Below, in pieces: positions 37,526 through 49,165 of a stretch of DNA of 64,000 nucleotides. The position numbers and the translations under genes are program-made. Source of the DNA: Endozoicomonas arenosclerae (lineage in GTDB: Bacteria > Pseudomonadota > Gammaproteobacteria > Pseudomonadales > Endozoicomonadaceae); contig NZ_LASA01000116.1 in assembly GCF_001562015.1 (NCBI RefSeq), positions 1-64,000 of the forward strand. The letters are read 5' to 3'. Within the stretch, counting starts at the first letter, position 1; every line of letters starts with the position of its first letter. Below the pieces are notes generated by a model that saw only the letters and a program-made list of their open reading frames with translations, made no database searches and was not told the origin of the DNA.

Positions 37526-38020
37526 TCAGCTCTGGCTTGCTGGTTGCGATCGGAACATGTCCAGAATCAGCATGCCAGCTCCAATGGTGATTGCCACATC
37601 CGCAAGATTGAACGATGGGAAATACCAGCGATCATAATACACCAGCAGAAAGTCTACGACGTAGCCATTCATGACCCGATCATAGAGATTACCCATTGCG
37701 CCACCCAGTATCAGCGCCATGGAGCATGCCTGCCAGCTTTCCTCTTTTTTCATGCGGATAAGCCAGCTAACCAGCATAAGGCTGACAACTGAAGCTACTC
37801 CAACAAAGAACCACCTTTGCCAGCCCCCCTGATCACTCAAAAAGCTGAACGCAGCGCCGGTATTATAGGCCAGAGTCAGTGAGAAAAAGGATGGAATGAC
37901 AGGCATCTGCTCATAAAGATAGAAGCTGTCCACTATAAGGTGCTTAACCACCTGATCCAGAATCAGAACCGCTCCGCTGATCCACAACCAGTGGAGCATT
38001 CCCCAGGATTTGTTTCTCAT
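37526..38020 (-). CDS. lspA: Lipoprotein signal peptidase (signal peptidase II)
   Basis: 164 residues with four hydrophobic helices. It cleaves the signal peptide of lipoproteins in the inner membrane. Both catalytic Asp residues are visible: GNLYDRVMNGYVVDFLLVYY in one segment and FPSFNLADVAITIGA in the next. The N-terminal LDQVVKHLIV and YNTGAAFSFL motifs are also conserved. It begins the lspA-fkpB-ispH group. It is separated from ileS by an extra membrane-protein gene and a terminator, whereas ileS and lspA are normally adjacent. Confidence 0.96.
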   Translation of the reverse strand: MRNKSWGMLHWLWISGAVLILDQVVKHLIVDSFYLYEQMPVIPSFFSLTLAYNTGAAFSFLSDQGGWQRWFFVGVASVVSLMLVSWLIRMKKEESWQACSMALILGGAMGNLYDRVMNGYVVDFLLVYYDRWYFPSFNLADVAITIGAGMLILDMFRSQPASQS

Positions 38021-38149
38021 ACCATTGAGGCCCTGTTTTAAACTGTTTTAGCCTGTCCCAGTCTAAATCTTATGTCGAGTCGCATAAATATCGATATGGT
38101 AACAAACCGAAATAGAAGATAATGTTCTAAGGCAATAACCGAAAAAACC

Positions 38150-38947
38150 TTACCCTTCCACTGTCTGACTGCTTGCCTTTGTAGTCCATAAATACAGAAC
38201 CAGCATATAGAGCACAGCCACCAAAAGAGAGACTATTGTACCAAATTCAATACCCAATGCGGGATAGCTCCAGTGAATTGAGTAGGCATAAAGCACCAAA
38301 GAACCTAAGCCAAAAGGAAAGTTCTTGATAAGCGTCTGAACATGGAGCGGTCCGTAGCTCAAATGAATAATCAGTAACAACGGGAATACCGTGACCGGAA
38401 AAGCACTGAAGAGCCCCGACCAGGTCGGCCCTACACTTTCTGCCACACCTGTAATAACAAGAACAATCAGAGTTGCTAAAACAGCTCTTAGAAGCAACAA
38501 CTTCCAGCTTGATCGGGCACGACCTTCAATTTTTATATTCTTGATGGGTGTCAGGAACTGTATGGCCAGATAGATAGCTAAAAATGGCAGCAGGAGAGCA
38601 GTCACAAAGTTGGCTGAGACAAACTTCAGTACCATCGCTGAAAGCAGAAAAACCAAAGTGGATATCACTGCTGCTATAGCAACCGAACTTCTTTTAATCT
38701 TTTGACTGACCTGATACCAGCTGATGACCAGCATCAGAGAAGCAACAAATCCCAAACCGGTATGAAAAGCCCCTTCTGCAACAAAGTCTGGCCCCTGATC
38801 CAGGCCAATAAAATAGATGGTGATAGCGGTCCCTAATGGAAAGCCTGACAAAACGCCCGCAATCCGGGTGCTGACTCGCTCAGCAATGACCGACAGAACC
38901 ATTACCGCCGCTACCGAGACCACTACTTTTGCCAGTAACAACTCCAC
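38150..38947 (-). CDS. Polytopic membrane protein with internal duplication, unknown function
   Basis: 265 residues from a GTG at 38947 preceded by GGGGG at good spacing. Nearly the whole protein is hydrophobic, with about eight predicted helices and a basic loop in the middle (KNIKIEGRARSSWK). The two halves carry related motifs: AGVLSGFPLGTAITIYFIGL then DQG in the first, and SGLFSAFPVTVFPLLLIIHL then SYG in the second. This suggests an inverted or tandem repeat of a 4-helix unit, as in many small transporters. I do not recognise the family. An intrinsic terminator separates it from ileS, so it has its own promoter. It lies 129 bases before lspA. Confidence 0.8.
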   Translation of the reverse strand: MELLLAKVVVSVAAVMVLSVIAERVSTRIAGVLSGFPLGTAITIYFIGLDQGPDFVAEGAFHTGLGFVASLMLVISWYQVSQKIKRSSVAIAAVISTLVFLLSAMVLKFVSANFVTALLLPFLAIYLAIQFLTPIKNIKIEGRARSSWKLLLLRAVLATLIVLVITGVAESVGPTWSGLFSAFPVTVFPLLLIIHLSYGPLHVQTLIKNFPFGLGSLVLYAYSIHWSYPALGIEFGTIVSLLVAVLYMLVLYLWTTKASSQTVEG

Positions 38948-38988
38948 CCGATACCCCCATAAACATCAAGAGTCTTAAATGATTCACA

Positions 38989-39021
38989 ACAAAAAATGCC
39001 CGAACGTTGTCGGGCATTTCA
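38989..39021 (-). terminator. Intrinsic terminator after ileS
   Basis: AAATGCCCGA (38994-39003), loop ACGTTG, TCGGGCATTT (39010-39019), followed on the minus strand by a run of six U. It stands just past the ileS stop at 39039 and therefore separates ileS from the downstream membrane-protein gene and lspA. Confidence 0.87.
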
Positions 39022-39038
39022 GGGTTCAAGATGATCTA

Positions 39039-41864
39039 TCAGGCAAAGTGTCTGACTTCACCTTCACCATCGACATTCTCCACACAACGACCACAGAGTG
39101 TAGGGTGAGCTTCAATGGTGCCTACGTCTTCACGACGGTGCCAGCAGCGATCACACTTCTCATGTTCAGACTTGCGAACCGCTACTTTCAATCCTTCCAC
39201 GTCAGTATCCACACAATCGGCAGCTTCAGCCAGAGGCTTCAGTTCTGCCTTGGAGGTAATCAGAACAAAGCGCAGCTCATCACCCAGCTTAGCCAGTGCC
39301 TGCAGCAACTCATCATTAGCGAATAATGTGACTTCTGCCTCAAGACCACCACCGATGACACTTTCTTTACGGGCATCTTCAAGGGCTTTGTTGACAGCAT
39401 GTTTTACTGCCATGACAGAATTCCAGTAGTCACGACCAAGCTCATCACCTTCCAGACTCTTTAAGCCTTCATACCAGGTTTCCAGTAGCACAGACTGGCT
39501 GCGCTTGCCTGGCATAGCCTGCCAGAGTTCATCAGCGGTAAAGCTGGTGATGGGCGCAATCCAGCGAGCAAAAGCTTCTACGATCTGGTACATGGCAGTC
39601 TGACAGCTACGACGCGCCAAACTGTCTGACTTGGTTGTGTACTGACGATCCTTGATGATATCCAGATAGAAACCACCCAGATCCAGGGAACAGAAGTTAT
39701 GCACTTTCTGATACACGTTCAGGAAGTTATAGCTGTCGTAAGATTCAATCACTTCTTCCTGCAGACGCATGGCACGATCCACAGCCCAGCGATCCAGAGA
39801 CAGCATATCGTCCCAGGCTACGCTGTCGGTTTCAGGGTTGAAACCATTCAGATTAGACAGCAGGAAGCGAGCTGTATTTCGAATACGACGATAACTGTCT
39901 GCAGTACGCTTCAGGATTTCATCGGAAACCGTCATCTCTGCAGTGTAATCCGTCGCAGAAACCCACAGGCGAAGAATATCAGCACCCAAAGATTTGAATA
40001 CCTTCTGCGGCGCAATGACATTCCCCAGAGACTTGGACATCTTGCGGCCATTAGCATCTACTGTGAAACCATGGGTCAGCAGCTGCTTATAAGGAGGCAC
40101 GCCTTTAGTGGCAATACCTGTCTTCAGAGAGGACTGGAACCAGCCACGATGCTGGTCAGAACCTTCTACATAAATATCAGCCGGTGAACGCAGGCCGTCA
40201 CGACGATCCAGTACGGAGACGTGAGTCACACCTGAGTCGAACCATACATCCAGAGTATCAGTCACTTTGACATAGTTTTCTGCATCTTCAGCAGACAGCA
40301 GATCCGCTGGTGACAAATCAAACCAGGCATCCATACCTTCCTGCTCAACTTTCTGCGCCACCTTCTCGATCAGGGCTGAAGTTTCTGGATGCAGTTCTTC
40401 GGTTTCCTTGTGGATAAACAAGGCAATGGGCACACCCCAGGTACGCTGTCGGGAAATACACCAGTCAGGGCTCTGACCCAACATGGATTCCATGCGGTTA
40501 CGACCCCAGTCAGGCGTAAACTTCACGGTATCCAGAGACTTCATGGCGGTGTCCAGCAGACCTTCTTTTTCCATGCTGATGAACCACTGGGGTGTAGCAC
40601 GGAAAATCAGAGGTGTTTTGGTTCTCCAGCAGTGTGGATAACTGTGCACCATCTTGTCCTGAGCCAGCAGACGACCTTTTTCGACAACCACATCAACAAT
40701 CTTTGGATCGACTTTATAAACGTGCTCACCGGCAAACAACTCAACATTGCTACGGTAGATACCGGCATCGTCCAGATAGTTCAGAGTGCCAATGCCGTAT
40801 TTTTTGCCGACATTAAAGTCATCCACACCGTGGTCAGGTGCCGTGTGTACACAGCCAGTACCTGCATCGGTGGTCACGTGATCACCCAGAATCAGAGGAA
40901 TCTCACGACTGTAGAAAGGATGGGCAACTTTCTTGCCTTCCAGTCTTGCACCCAGAGTGCGGGCAATGATGGTGTAATCTTCTATGCCATAACGCTGCAT
41001 GGCAGATTCAACCAACTGTTCACCCAGAATCAGTCGAGCTGGCTGGCCGTTTACTTCACATTGGATCAGGGCATAACCTAGTTCTGCACCCAGAGTAACC
41101 GCCTGGGAAGATGGCAGAGTCCAGGGCGTGGTTGTCCAGATAACAACGGCTACTTCACCTTCACCGTGCTCTTCACCTTCAAAGTTAAAGGCAGAAAGCA
41201 GATCAGCTTCATCCAGAGCGGCATAACGCACATCAATCTGGATAGAGGTTTTTTCCTGGTATTCCACTTCCGCTTCCGCCAGAGCAGAACCGCCCACCAC
41301 ACTCCAGTAAACAGGCTTGTAACCTTTTACCAGGTGACCGTTATCGGTGATCTTGCCCAGGGCACGAATAATGTCGGCTTCTGTCTGGAAGTCCATGGTC
41401 AGGTAAGGCTTATCCCAGGTTCCCAGGATACCCATGCGTTTGAAGTCTTCACGCTGACCATCAACCTGCTTGGCAGCATACTCACGACACTTGGCGCGGA
41501 ATGTTTTGAAGTCGACCTTGTCACCCGCCTTACCCAGCATGCCTTCTACTTTGTGCTCGATAGGCAGACCGTGACAGTCCCAACCTGGAACATAAGGTGC
41601 GTCAAAACCACTGAGAGTTTTGGACTTGATGATCATGTCTTTGATGATTTTGTTAACCGCATGACCGATGTGAATATCGCCGTTGGCGTAAGGAGGGCCA
41701 TCGTGCAGAATGAACTTGTCACGACCTTCAGTTACCTTGCGAATCTCTTCGTAAAGCCCCTGGTCGTACCAGCGCTTGAGCATTTCAGGCTCACGCTTGG
41801 CCAGATTTCCACGCATCGGGAAATCAGTCTCCGGCAAGTTCAATGTATGCTTATAGTCGGTCAT
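39039..41864 (-). CDS. ileS: Isoleucyl-tRNA synthetase
   Basis: 941 residues, a class I synthetase charging tRNA-Ile. The HIGH motif is in [19 protein letters not shown] and the KMSKS motif in [17 protein letters not shown]. The editing domain carries [14 protein letters not shown] and [15 protein letters not shown]. The C-terminal zinc knuckle has its four cysteines ([12 protein letters not shown] and LCGRCVENV). The start aligns with the bacterial N-terminus ([19 protein letters not shown]). It is preceded by ribF with a 183-base gap and followed by a strong terminator. Confidence 0.98.
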   Translation of the reverse strand: MTDYKHTLNLPETDFPMRGNLAKREPEMLKRWYDQGLYEEIRKVTEGRDKFILHDGPPYANGDIHIGHAVNKIIKDMIIKSKTLSGFDAPYVPGWDCHGLPIEHKVEGMLGKAGDKVDFKTFRAKCREYAAKQVDGQREDFKRMGILGTWDKPYLTMDFQTEADIIRALGKITDNGHLVKGYKPVYWSVVGGSALAEAEVEYQEKTSIQIDVRYAALDEADLLSAFNFEGEEHGEGEVAVVIWTTTPWTLPSSQAVTLGAELGYALIQCEVNGQPARLILGEQLVESAMQRYGIEDYTIIARTLGARLEGKKVAHPFYSREIPLILGDHVTTDAGTGCVHTAPDHGVDDFNVGKKYGIGTLNYLDDAGIYRSNVELFAGEHVYKVDPKIVDVVVEKGRLLAQDKMVHSYPHCWRTKTPLIFRATPQWFISMEKEGLLDTAMKSLDTVKFTPDWGRNRMESMLGQSPDWCISRQRTWGVPIALFIHKETEELHPETSALIEKVAQKVEQEGMDAWFDLSPADLLSAEDAENYVKVTDTLDVWFDSGVTHVSVLDRRDGLRSPADIYVEGSDQHRGWFQSSLKTGIATKGVPPYKQLLTHGFTVDANGRKMSKSLGNVIAPQKVFKSLGADILRLWVSATDYTAEMTVSDEILKRTADSYRRIRNTARFLLSNLNGFNPETDSVAWDDMLSLDRWAVDRAMRLQEEVIESYDSYNFLNVYQKVHNFCSLDLGGFYLDIIKDRQYTTKSDSLARRSCQTAMYQIVEAFARWIAPITSFTADELWQAMPGKRSQSVLLETWYEGLKSLEGDELGRDYWNSVMAVKHAVNKALEDARKESVIGGGLEAEVTLFANDELLQALAKLGDELRFVLITSKAELKPLAEAADCVDTDVEGLKVAVRKSEHEKCDRCWHRREDVGTIEAHPTLCGRCVENVDGEGEVRHFA

Positions 41865-42047
41865 AGTTGGATCTCATCATCACACTTCTCGTGGGCTCCA
41901 TTGCCAAACACAAGAATCATCCCAAACAGTTTTCAGAAATGTCGTTTCACGGAACAACACCTCTGGTAAATCTTCACCGAAACCTTTTTCAGCCAAAGAA
42001 CGGCTAAAAATCCTTATCTATCAAATCTCACTGACTTAAGGCGTGGC

Positions 42048-42971
42048 CTACTGATGAAAAAAGCTTTTTGCTGCTTCTACATCGTCAGCAATCGCTGCCT
42101 TGAGGGCATCCAGCGATTCAAATTTTTTCTCACTGCGGATCTTGTGAATAAACTCAACCCGCAAGGTATGGCCATAAAGGTCACCCTGATAGTCCAGCAG
42201 GTGCACCTCCAGCATCGCCCGGGTAGCATTCACTGTAGGTCTTACCCCAAGATTGGCTACCGCGTCATGACTTCTGCCATCCAGCCAGACCCTGACCGCA
42301 AATACACCCTGAATGGGCAAAGTGCGTCTACATACCCGAATATTTGCGGTAGGAAAGCCTAACTGCCTGCCCAGTTGCTGTCCCTTGATGACACGCCCCA
42401 TCATGGTAAAGGGACGTCCCAGCAGTTTATCTGCCGCCTCAAGTTCTACAGTAGCCAGCAATTCACGAATCCGGGTACTGCTGATACGGCCCATATCCAT
42501 GGAAACGGTACGGGTATCGCAGACTTCAAACCCGAATTGATCGCCCATTTTACGCAGATGAGCAAAATTGCCCTGACGATTCAGCCCGTAACGGAAATCA
42601 TCACCTACTATCAGATAGCGTATATCCAGCCCATCAACCAGCACCTTCATAACAAATTCGTCCGGTGTCAGGTTTTGCAGCTTCTGATTAAAAGGCAGAC
42701 AAAGCACCTGATCAACACCGGCCTCCTCCAGAAGAGTCAACTTTTCTCTCAGGTTTGAAAGCCTGGGAGGCGCCTGATCACCCTGAAAATATTCCCGGGG
42801 CTGAGGTTCAAAAGTAATCACACAAACCCTGACGCCCAGTTCAAAGGCTTGCTGCCGCAGTGTCTCCAGGATCGTGCGGTGCCCCAGATGAACACCATCA
42901 AAATTACCAATGGTCGCAACACAGGCGCGATGCTCTGGTCTGATATTGTGCATTCCGCGAATCAACTGCAT
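42048..42971 (-). CDS. ribF: Bifunctional riboflavin kinase / FAD synthetase
   Basis: 307 residues. It makes FMN and FAD from riboflavin. The N-terminal FAD synthetase (nucleotidyltransferase) has ATIGNFDGVHLGHRTIL and VGDDFRYGLNRQGN, and SSTRIRELL closes that domain. The C-terminal kinase has GRPFTMMGRVIKGQQLGRQL, GFPTANIRV and GVFAVRVWLDG, and a late ANLGVRPTVNA segment. It lies between murJ and ileS in the normal gammaproteobacterial order. Confidence 0.97.
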   Translation of the reverse strand: MQLIRGMHNIRPEHRACVATIGNFDGVHLGHRTILETLRQQAFELGVRVCVITFEPQPREYFQGDQAPPRLSNLREKLTLLEEAGVDQVLCLPFNQKLQNLTPDEFVMKVLVDGLDIRYLIVGDDFRYGLNRQGNFAHLRKMGDQFGFEVCDTRTVSMDMGRISSTRIRELLATVELEAADKLLGRPFTMMGRVIKGQQLGRQLGFPTANIRVCRRTLPIQGVFAVRVWLDGRSHDAVANLGVRPTVNATRAMLEVHLLDYQGDLYGHTLRVEFIHKIRSEKKFESLDALKAAIADDVEAAKSFFHQ

Positions 42972-43150
42972 TGGGCGGTTTATTCTCTGTTAGGCTGGCA
43001 AAAGCAGGGATTATATCTCAGGAGCGTTTTGGACTTAAGAGCCACGACCATGAAATCACCGCACTTTTTTAAAGACAATGTATTTTCGGCTCGTAATATT
43101 TCAACCGGAAAGAAGGACAGACAGAGATACTGCCTGCCCAATATTAGCCT

Positions 43151-44734
43151 TTAATGCTTGAAGTGGGCTGGACGGACACCAACAACCAGTAGAGATACTC
43201 CATAGACAGCCAGTCCTGCTCCCACTACTTTTGACATTTCCAGGGCACGCTGCCAGAGCGTTGCATCCAGCCACCAGTTCACATCACCCGCCATCCAGAG
43301 CAGTAATGCCGCCATAGCCAGATTGGCAAAAACCAGACGTCCCCCGAATAACAACCAGCCAGATCCAGGGGTAAACACGCCAGAACGCTTTAACCCCCAA
43401 AACAATAACCCTGCATTCAAGAAGGCGGACAAGGTAGTGGCCAGCGCCAGTCCAGCATGCTTCAGCCAGAACACCAGCATCAGGTTTAACACCATATTGG
43501 CCACCATAGCAATAATGGCGATTTTTACCGGCGTCTTGGTATCCTGACGGGCAAAGTAACCGGGTGCCAGAACCTTGATCATCATGAAAGCAATCAGACC
43601 GAGAGAGTATGCACGCAGACTCATCCCAGCCATAATCACATCCCGGTTCTGCATCTCACCGTAATCAAATAGAGTCGCCAATAAAGGTTCTGAAAGAATA
43701 AACAACGCTATCCCGGCAGGCACACCAATCAACAATACAAGACGTATGGCCCAGTCCAGGGTTTTGGAGAATTGATCGCCCGAGTCTTCAGCATGCTTTC
43801 GTGAAAGACTGGGCAAAATAACCGTAGCAATAGCTATTCCAAAGACGCCAAGTGGCAACTCTGACAAACGGTCCGAATAATACAGCCAGGATACACTGCC
43901 CGTTTCCAGAAATGAGGCCAGCACGGTATCCAGCAACAAGTTGATTTGGCTGACAGATACCCCAAACAGAGCTGGAATCATCAGCTTCATGATTCGTCTG
44001 ACACCTTCATGCTTATGGCCCCACTTTGGAGCAGGCAGCAGACGAATTTGCAGAAGAAAAGGTATCTGCAATAAAAGCTGGGATACACCGGCAATCACCA
44101 CCCCCCAGGCCAAAGCCATAACAGGCTCAGCAAACCAGGGGGTCAGGAACAGGGTGGAGCAGATTAAGCTCAGATTCAAGAGAACCGGAGTGAAAGCGGG
44201 TACAGCAAAACGGTTATAACTATTGAGAATAGAGCCTGCCAGAGCTGTCAATGAGATCAGAAACAGATAAGGAAAGGTGATCCTCAGCATCTCTCCCGCC
44301 AGCAGTAGCTTCTCGGGGTACTCCATAAAGCCGGGGGCAAACAACCGAATCAATATCGGTGAAGCCAGCATGCAGACCAGAGTCACCAATAGCAGTAACC
44401 CAGCCAGCGTACCACTGACCCGGCTGACCAGATAACGCACTTCATCAAAGCTGCGTTTGGTTCGGTACTCCGATAACACAGGCACAAAAGCCTGGGAGAA
44501 GGCCCCCTCGGCAAACAGGCGACGGAGAAAATTGGGAATTTTAAAGGCTACAAAAAAAGCATCAGCGGAAGCAGTGGAACCAAAGTACCCAGCAATAACC
44601 ACATCCCGAGCCAATCCCAGCACCCGGGACAGCATGGTCATTATGCCCACAACCAGGCTCGATCTCAGCAAACTGGGCGATTTGCCCTTATCCTCGCCTT
44701 GGGGCGGGCTCTCTGAAAAGTTCTCTGTGGACAT
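43151..44734 (-). CDS. murJ: Lipid II flippase MurJ (MviN)
   Basis: 527 residues with about 14 hydrophobic helices. It moves lipid II across the inner membrane for peptidoglycan synthesis. The MVF/MOP-superfamily signature at the N-terminus is intact: LSRVLGLARDVVIAGYFG, ADAFFVAFKIPNFLRRLFAE and GAFSQAFVPVLSEY. Residues of the central cavity (the Arg pairs of helices 1-2) are therefore present. A hydrophilic N-terminal extension of about 25 residues (ENFSESPPQGEDKGKS) precedes helix 1. It is divergent from rpsT. Confidence 0.97.
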   Translation of the reverse strand: MSTENFSESPPQGEDKGKSPSLLRSSLVVGIMTMLSRVLGLARDVVIAGYFGSTASADAFFVAFKIPNFLRRLFAEGAFSQAFVPVLSEYRTKRSFDEVRYLVSRVSGTLAGLLLLVTLVCMLASPILIRLFAPGFMEYPEKLLLAGEMLRITFPYLFLISLTALAGSILNSYNRFAVPAFTPVLLNLSLICSTLFLTPWFAEPVMALAWGVVIAGVSQLLLQIPFLLQIRLLPAPKWGHKHEGVRRIMKLMIPALFGVSVSQINLLLDTVLASFLETGSVSWLYYSDRLSELPLGVFGIAIATVILPSLSRKHAEDSGDQFSKTLDWAIRLVLLIGVPAGIALFILSEPLLATLFDYGEMQNRDVIMAGMSLRAYSLGLIAFMMIKVLAPGYFARQDTKTPVKIAIIAMVANMVLNLMLVFWLKHAGLALATTLSAFLNAGLLFWGLKRSGVFTPGSGWLLFGGRLVFANLAMAALLLWMAGDVNWWLDATLWQRALEMSKVVGAGLAVYGVSLLVVGVRPAHFKH

Positions 44735-45021
44735 TCAGGTCGCTCAAACGATCAAAAACCGGCAATACTACTCAGTTGCCAGGGCCATTAACAGCATGAT
44801 GCGGGTTTGCGCGCCATAACGTCAAGAAGCCTTATTGACAACCCCTGTCCAAATAGGCATGATTCCGCGACTTGACTGTATGGGTATGGCACTGGTGAAA
44901 CCCTTGCCCGGGGGTTTTGATCCGGTGACGCGGCAAACTCCATACTCACAACAGGGTGCCCGAAGCAGCCCTGTTTAAGAACAGTGCAAACGGTTAATTA
45001 AGATTCTTAGGAGCACCACAA
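44735..45021 (+). promoter_or_regulatory. murJ-rpsT divergent region with a candidate rpsT promoter
   Basis: 287 bases. A plausible sigma-70 promoter for rpsT is TTGACA at 44835-44840 and CATGAT at 44858-44863, with 17 bases between; the minus-10 is imperfect. An rpsT leader of about 150 bases would follow. Shine-Dalgarno TTAGGAG lies close to the rpsT ATG (near 45008-45014). No tRNA or small gene was recognised in the GC-rich stretch around 44900-44950. Confidence 0.4.
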
Positions 45022-45288
45022 ATGGCTAACTCACCATCTGCCAAGAAGCGCGCCCGTCAGGCTGAACAGCGTCGTACTCACAACGCTTCCCTGCGTTCCA
45101 TGGTTCGTACTTCTATCAAGAAAGTTGTTCGCGCCATCGAAGCCAAAGACGCTGAGCTGGCTAAAACTGAATACACTGCGGCTGTACCCGTAATCGACCG
45201 TATGGCCGACAAAGGTATCATCCACAAGAACAAGGCTGCTCGTCATAAGAGCCGTCTGAATGCACAGATCAAAGCTCTGTCTGCATAA
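45022..45288 (+). CDS. rpsT: 30S ribosomal protein S20
   Basis: 88 residues, very basic and helical. It binds 16S rRNA in the small subunit. The sequence [18 protein letters not shown] followed by [11 protein letters not shown] and [20 protein letters not shown] is unmistakable S20. A Shine-Dalgarno site (AGGAG) is seven or eight bases upstream. A strong terminator follows, so it is a single-gene unit, divergent from murJ as in Pseudomonas and E. coli relatives. Confidence 0.98.
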   Translation: MANSPSAKKRARQAEQRRTHNASLRSMVRTSIKKVVRAIEAKDAELAKTEYTAAVPVIDRMADKGIIHKNKAARHKSRLNAQIKALSA

Positions 45289-45317
45289 TGTTCAGCCCTT
45301 GCACGGCAAGGGCATGA

Positions 45318-45350
45318 TAAAAAAAGCCGGTTTTTACCGGCTTTTTTTAT
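45318..45350 (+). terminator. Intrinsic terminator after rpsT
   Basis: An A-run and GCCGG (45326-45330), a loop of TTTTTA, CCGGC (45337-45341) and a run of seven T. The flanking A and T runs extend the stem. It is placed 30 to 60 bases after the rpsT stop and works on the plus strand; the A-run also permits activity on the minus strand. Confidence 0.9.
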
Positions 45351-45431
45351 ACCTTTACAAATTGAAACTTAAAATTCACAACTATACTTCCGCATTGTTT
45401 CTTCCTACCCCTCTCAATGAGGATTTTGACT

Positions 45432-46625
45432 ATGCGGTTTGTTTATTCCCTACTCTTACTAACTCTCACCTGCCTCACCACATCACTCTCTTATGCGACA
45501 CCTATTCCCGAACAGAGCACCCTGGTCTTTTGCGCCCTGAAAGGCAGCTCCTCTGAAATGATTAGCGACATAGGGGTAGCCAAATTTGACTACAAAATAA
45601 ACCCAGTCAAGGCTGCCGCAATAGCGCAAGAGACTGTTTCAAACTTCCCAACACTCCCATTGGTCGTCTGCACAGGCGAACTTTCAAAGATGAGGGATAA
45701 AGTCAAAATTGACCCCAATCTTGCTGCAACCAACAACGACCTGGAAACTTTTCAGAATATCTCGAATGCCTTTGCAAGGGCAGAAACGGAACTCTACCCC
45801 CTAAAATCCAGAGATGGTTATGAGTTTACTTACCGCAGCATATCTCCAGAGGATACAAAAGATATTTTCAAACGCTCTATTATTGAGCAGAAATCGGCCA
45901 CAAGTGGCGGCCTGAGTAGCTACATGAGCAAGAACACAGGCATGCTCCTGCTTCTCCCCCCCTTGGTATTCACTGTTAGCGGCGCGCCTGAATTCACCAT
46001 TTACTATTTACTGGGGCTTGGGATCGGTATTTCATTCCACCAAACAGGTGTCTGGAATTCGCTCACCGTACTGGCATTAAACACGGCTGGTATTGCTGCT
46101 CAAGCAGGCCTGCTCTTCCAGCAAAACCAGGGAGCCGACTTCGAAGACGACTGGAATACTGGAGGTTATGCCAAAGACTCTGTAAAAGCAGAATACCAGA
46201 AGCTTAAAGACGCAGATGCAGACTACAATGCCGTAGCAACAACTACATGGGCTGTTCTTACCAGCCAGGTTGCAGTGGCTTCATTTACATTCAACTCCAT
46301 GAAAATTGCCGCATCCAAGTACCTGGGCATGACTACAACTCAAGCGCTGGGCGTTTCATTTGGTCAGGCCGCTTTTAACATCCTCTTTGAAAACGTAACA
46401 GGCTCTCCTCTGGAAGACTGGATACCCATTTTCAAATACGATGAAAATTACAGCGCCATCAGTGCCAGGAACTGGCCTTATTACGGCAAGAAAGTCGTTG
46501 TTAGCAATTTCGCCCTGATTGGCTGGGCAGCCAAACAATCACAATGGATTGCCGGAAAGGCTGGCTGGGTAGGCGGGCACTTAGGAAAGGCAGTGACATT
46601 TATGTGGAAAAAGAAGAAAAGTTAA
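45432..46625 (+). CDS. Unrecognised exported protein with central hydrophobic region
   Basis: 397 residues from ATG 45432, which has GAGG ten bases upstream; the ORF also has an ATG at 45417 without support. A signal peptide (MRFVYSLLLLTLTCLTTSLSY in two parts, cut near YATP) is clear. The N-terminal 150 residues are mixed with two cysteines (VFCALKG and VVCTGEL). About residues 165-235 are strongly hydrophobic (TGMLLLLPPLVFTVSG, YYLLGLGIGISF, LTVLALNTAGIAAQAGLLF), and a second, weaker hydrophobic region follows near 265-315. The C-terminus is basic (MWKKKKS). I do not recognise the family. It stands alone between the rpsT terminator and proB, which converges on it. It is not part of the conserved block and looks like a lineage-specific insertion. 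Confidence 0.75.
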   Translation: MRFVYSLLLLTLTCLTTSLSYATPIPEQSTLVFCALKGSSSEMISDIGVAKFDYKINPVKAAAIAQETVSNFPTLPLVVCTGELSKMRDKVKIDPNLAATNNDLETFQNISNAFARAETELYPLKSRDGYEFTYRSISPEDTKDIFKRSIIEQKSATSGGLSSYMSKNTGMLLLLPPLVFTVSGAPEFTIYYLLGLGIGISFHQTGVWNSLTVLALNTAGIAAQAGLLFQQNQGADFEDDWNTGGYAKDSVKAEYQKLKDADADYNAVATTTWAVLTSQVAVASFTFNSMKIAASKYLGMTTTQALGVSFGQAAFNILFENVTGSPLEDWIPIFKYDENYSAISARNWPYYGKKVVVSNFALIGWAAKQSQWIAGKAGWVGGHLGKAVTFMWKKKKS

Positions 46626-46643
46626 TCGGCTAAGATGAAAATC

Positions 46644-46676
46644 GGGATCAGATCATGAAGCCTCATATCTGATCCC
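46644..46676. terminator. Hairpin between convergent genes, possible bidirectional terminator
   Basis: GGGATCAGAT (46644-46653) and ATCTGATCCC (46667-46676) form a perfect 10-bp stem around a 13-base loop, exactly between the stops of the orphan exported protein and proB. No T-run flanks it on either strand, so an intrinsic terminator is uncertain; an mRNA-stabilising stem is the alternative. Confidence 0.5.
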
Positions 46677-46685
46677 ACTGCAGAA

Positions 46686-47816
46686 TCAATACCCGGCAAG
46701 CACCATATTGTCACGGTGCAACAACTCCGGCTCACCAGAATAACCCAGCAACTCACTCATCAGATGACTGGGCTTACCTATCACTTTTCGGGCATCTCCC
46801 GAGCCGTAATTGATCAGACCCCGTGCCACCTCATTACCGGCTTCATCAACACAGGCAACCATCTCACCCCGCAGGAAGTTCCCGCTGACAGCTTTCACCC
46901 CTACGGGCAAAAGACTCTTTCCCTGATTACGCAAAACATCAACAGCTCCAGCATCCAACACCAATTGACCGGAGGTTTGCATATGCCCCTGCAGCCACTG
47001 TTTGCGGGCAGCCATCCGCTCATGATCCGGTGTCAGTAGCGTTCCCAGCGCTTCTTGCTGATACAAACGGCTTATAACATTCTCAATCTTGCCACCAACA
47101 ATCACTGTCGCAGCACCTGAGGCAGCAGCCTGGCGGGCAGCCCTGAGCTTGGTCTGCATACCTCCCCGACCAAGACGACCACTGCCTCCACCGGCCATGG
47201 CATCCAGAGCCGAATCCTGAGCGCGAGCCTCAGTCATCAGCTCGGCAGCCGGATCTTTTCTTGGGTCTGCTGTGTAGAGTCCATCCTGGTCAGTAAGAAT
47301 AACCAGAACATCCGCTTCAACCAGATTGGCTACCAGCGCACCCAAAGTGTCATTGTCACCGAAGCGAATCTCATCCGTCACAACGGTGTCATTCTCATTG
47401 ACGACAGGCACAACCCCCATATCGAGAAGAGTTCTGAGGGTACTGCGGGCATTAAGGTAACGCTGGCGATTGCTGTGATCGGCATGAGTCAGCAAAACCT
47501 GGGCTGGCTGGACATTTCGTCTTTGAAAGCTGGTTTCCCAGGTTTGAACCAACCGGGTCTGCCCTACGGCTGCAGCAGCCTGAAGCTCATTCAAAGCGGT
47601 CGGTCGCTCTTTTTGCCCAAGCTTTTCCATACCTGCAGCCACAGCTCCCGATGAAACCAACACCAGCTCTATGCCCTGATTGCGAAGCTCACACAACTGC
47701 TCAACCCAGCCATCGATCTGGTCAGTTGCAAGGCCTCGCCCTTCATTGGTTAACAGGGCACTGCCGATTTTGACAACCCAGCGCCGGGCTGTTTTCAGCC
47801 TGCCACGCTCACTCAT
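46686..47816 (-). CDS. proB: Glutamate 5-kinase
   Basis: 376 residues. First step of proline synthesis: phosphorylates glutamate in the cytoplasm. The amino-acid kinase domain (about 1-260) has [52 protein letters not shown] in two parts, and [20 protein letters not shown]-terminal PUA domain (about 280-365) is present ([40 protein letters not shown]), as in other gammaproteobacterial ProB. It follows obgE by 36 bases, as in Pseudomonas. Confidence 0.97.
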   Translation of the reverse strand: MSERGRLKTARRWVVKIGSALLTNEGRGLATDQIDGWVEQLCELRNQGIELVLVSSGAVAAGMEKLGQKERPTALNELQAAAAVGQTRLVQTWETSFQRRNVQPAQVLLTHADHSNRQRYLNARSTLRTLLDMGVVPVVNENDTVVTDEIRFGDNDTLGALVANLVEADVLVILTDQDGLYTADPRKDPAAELMTEARAQDSALDAMAGGGSGRLGRGGMQTKLRAARQAAASGAATVIVGGKIENVISRLYQQEALGTLLTPDHERMAARKQWLQGHMQTSGQLVLDAGAVDVLRNQGKSLLPVGVKAVSGNFLRGEMVACVDEAGNEVARGLINYGSGDARKVIGKPSHLMSELLGYSGEPELLHRDNMVLAGY

Positions 47817-47852
47817 ACCGCTCTCCTGCAGTCATCCAGCACGCTTACCTAT

Positions 47853-49064
<1,212 letters not shown>

Positions 49065-49165
49065 TCAAAACCTCCCGCAGCACGGGCTCCAAACGGCCAA
49101 TGCCTGCAGATAAACACTTATCTCAATGCTGCAGCGAAAGAAAAGTATTTATCTCCAGACACTGA

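Noticed and set aside
40389-41969. Long plus-strand ORFs of 230 and 267 codons opposite ileS
   Set aside because: They lie wholly opposite ileS, have no family features or ribosome sites, and are typical antisense shadows of a strong coding gene.
44880-44960. tRNA or structured RNA in the GC-rich rpsT leader
   Set aside because: No cloverleaf with a T-loop and acceptor stem can be drawn; it looks like ordinary 5' leader sequence.
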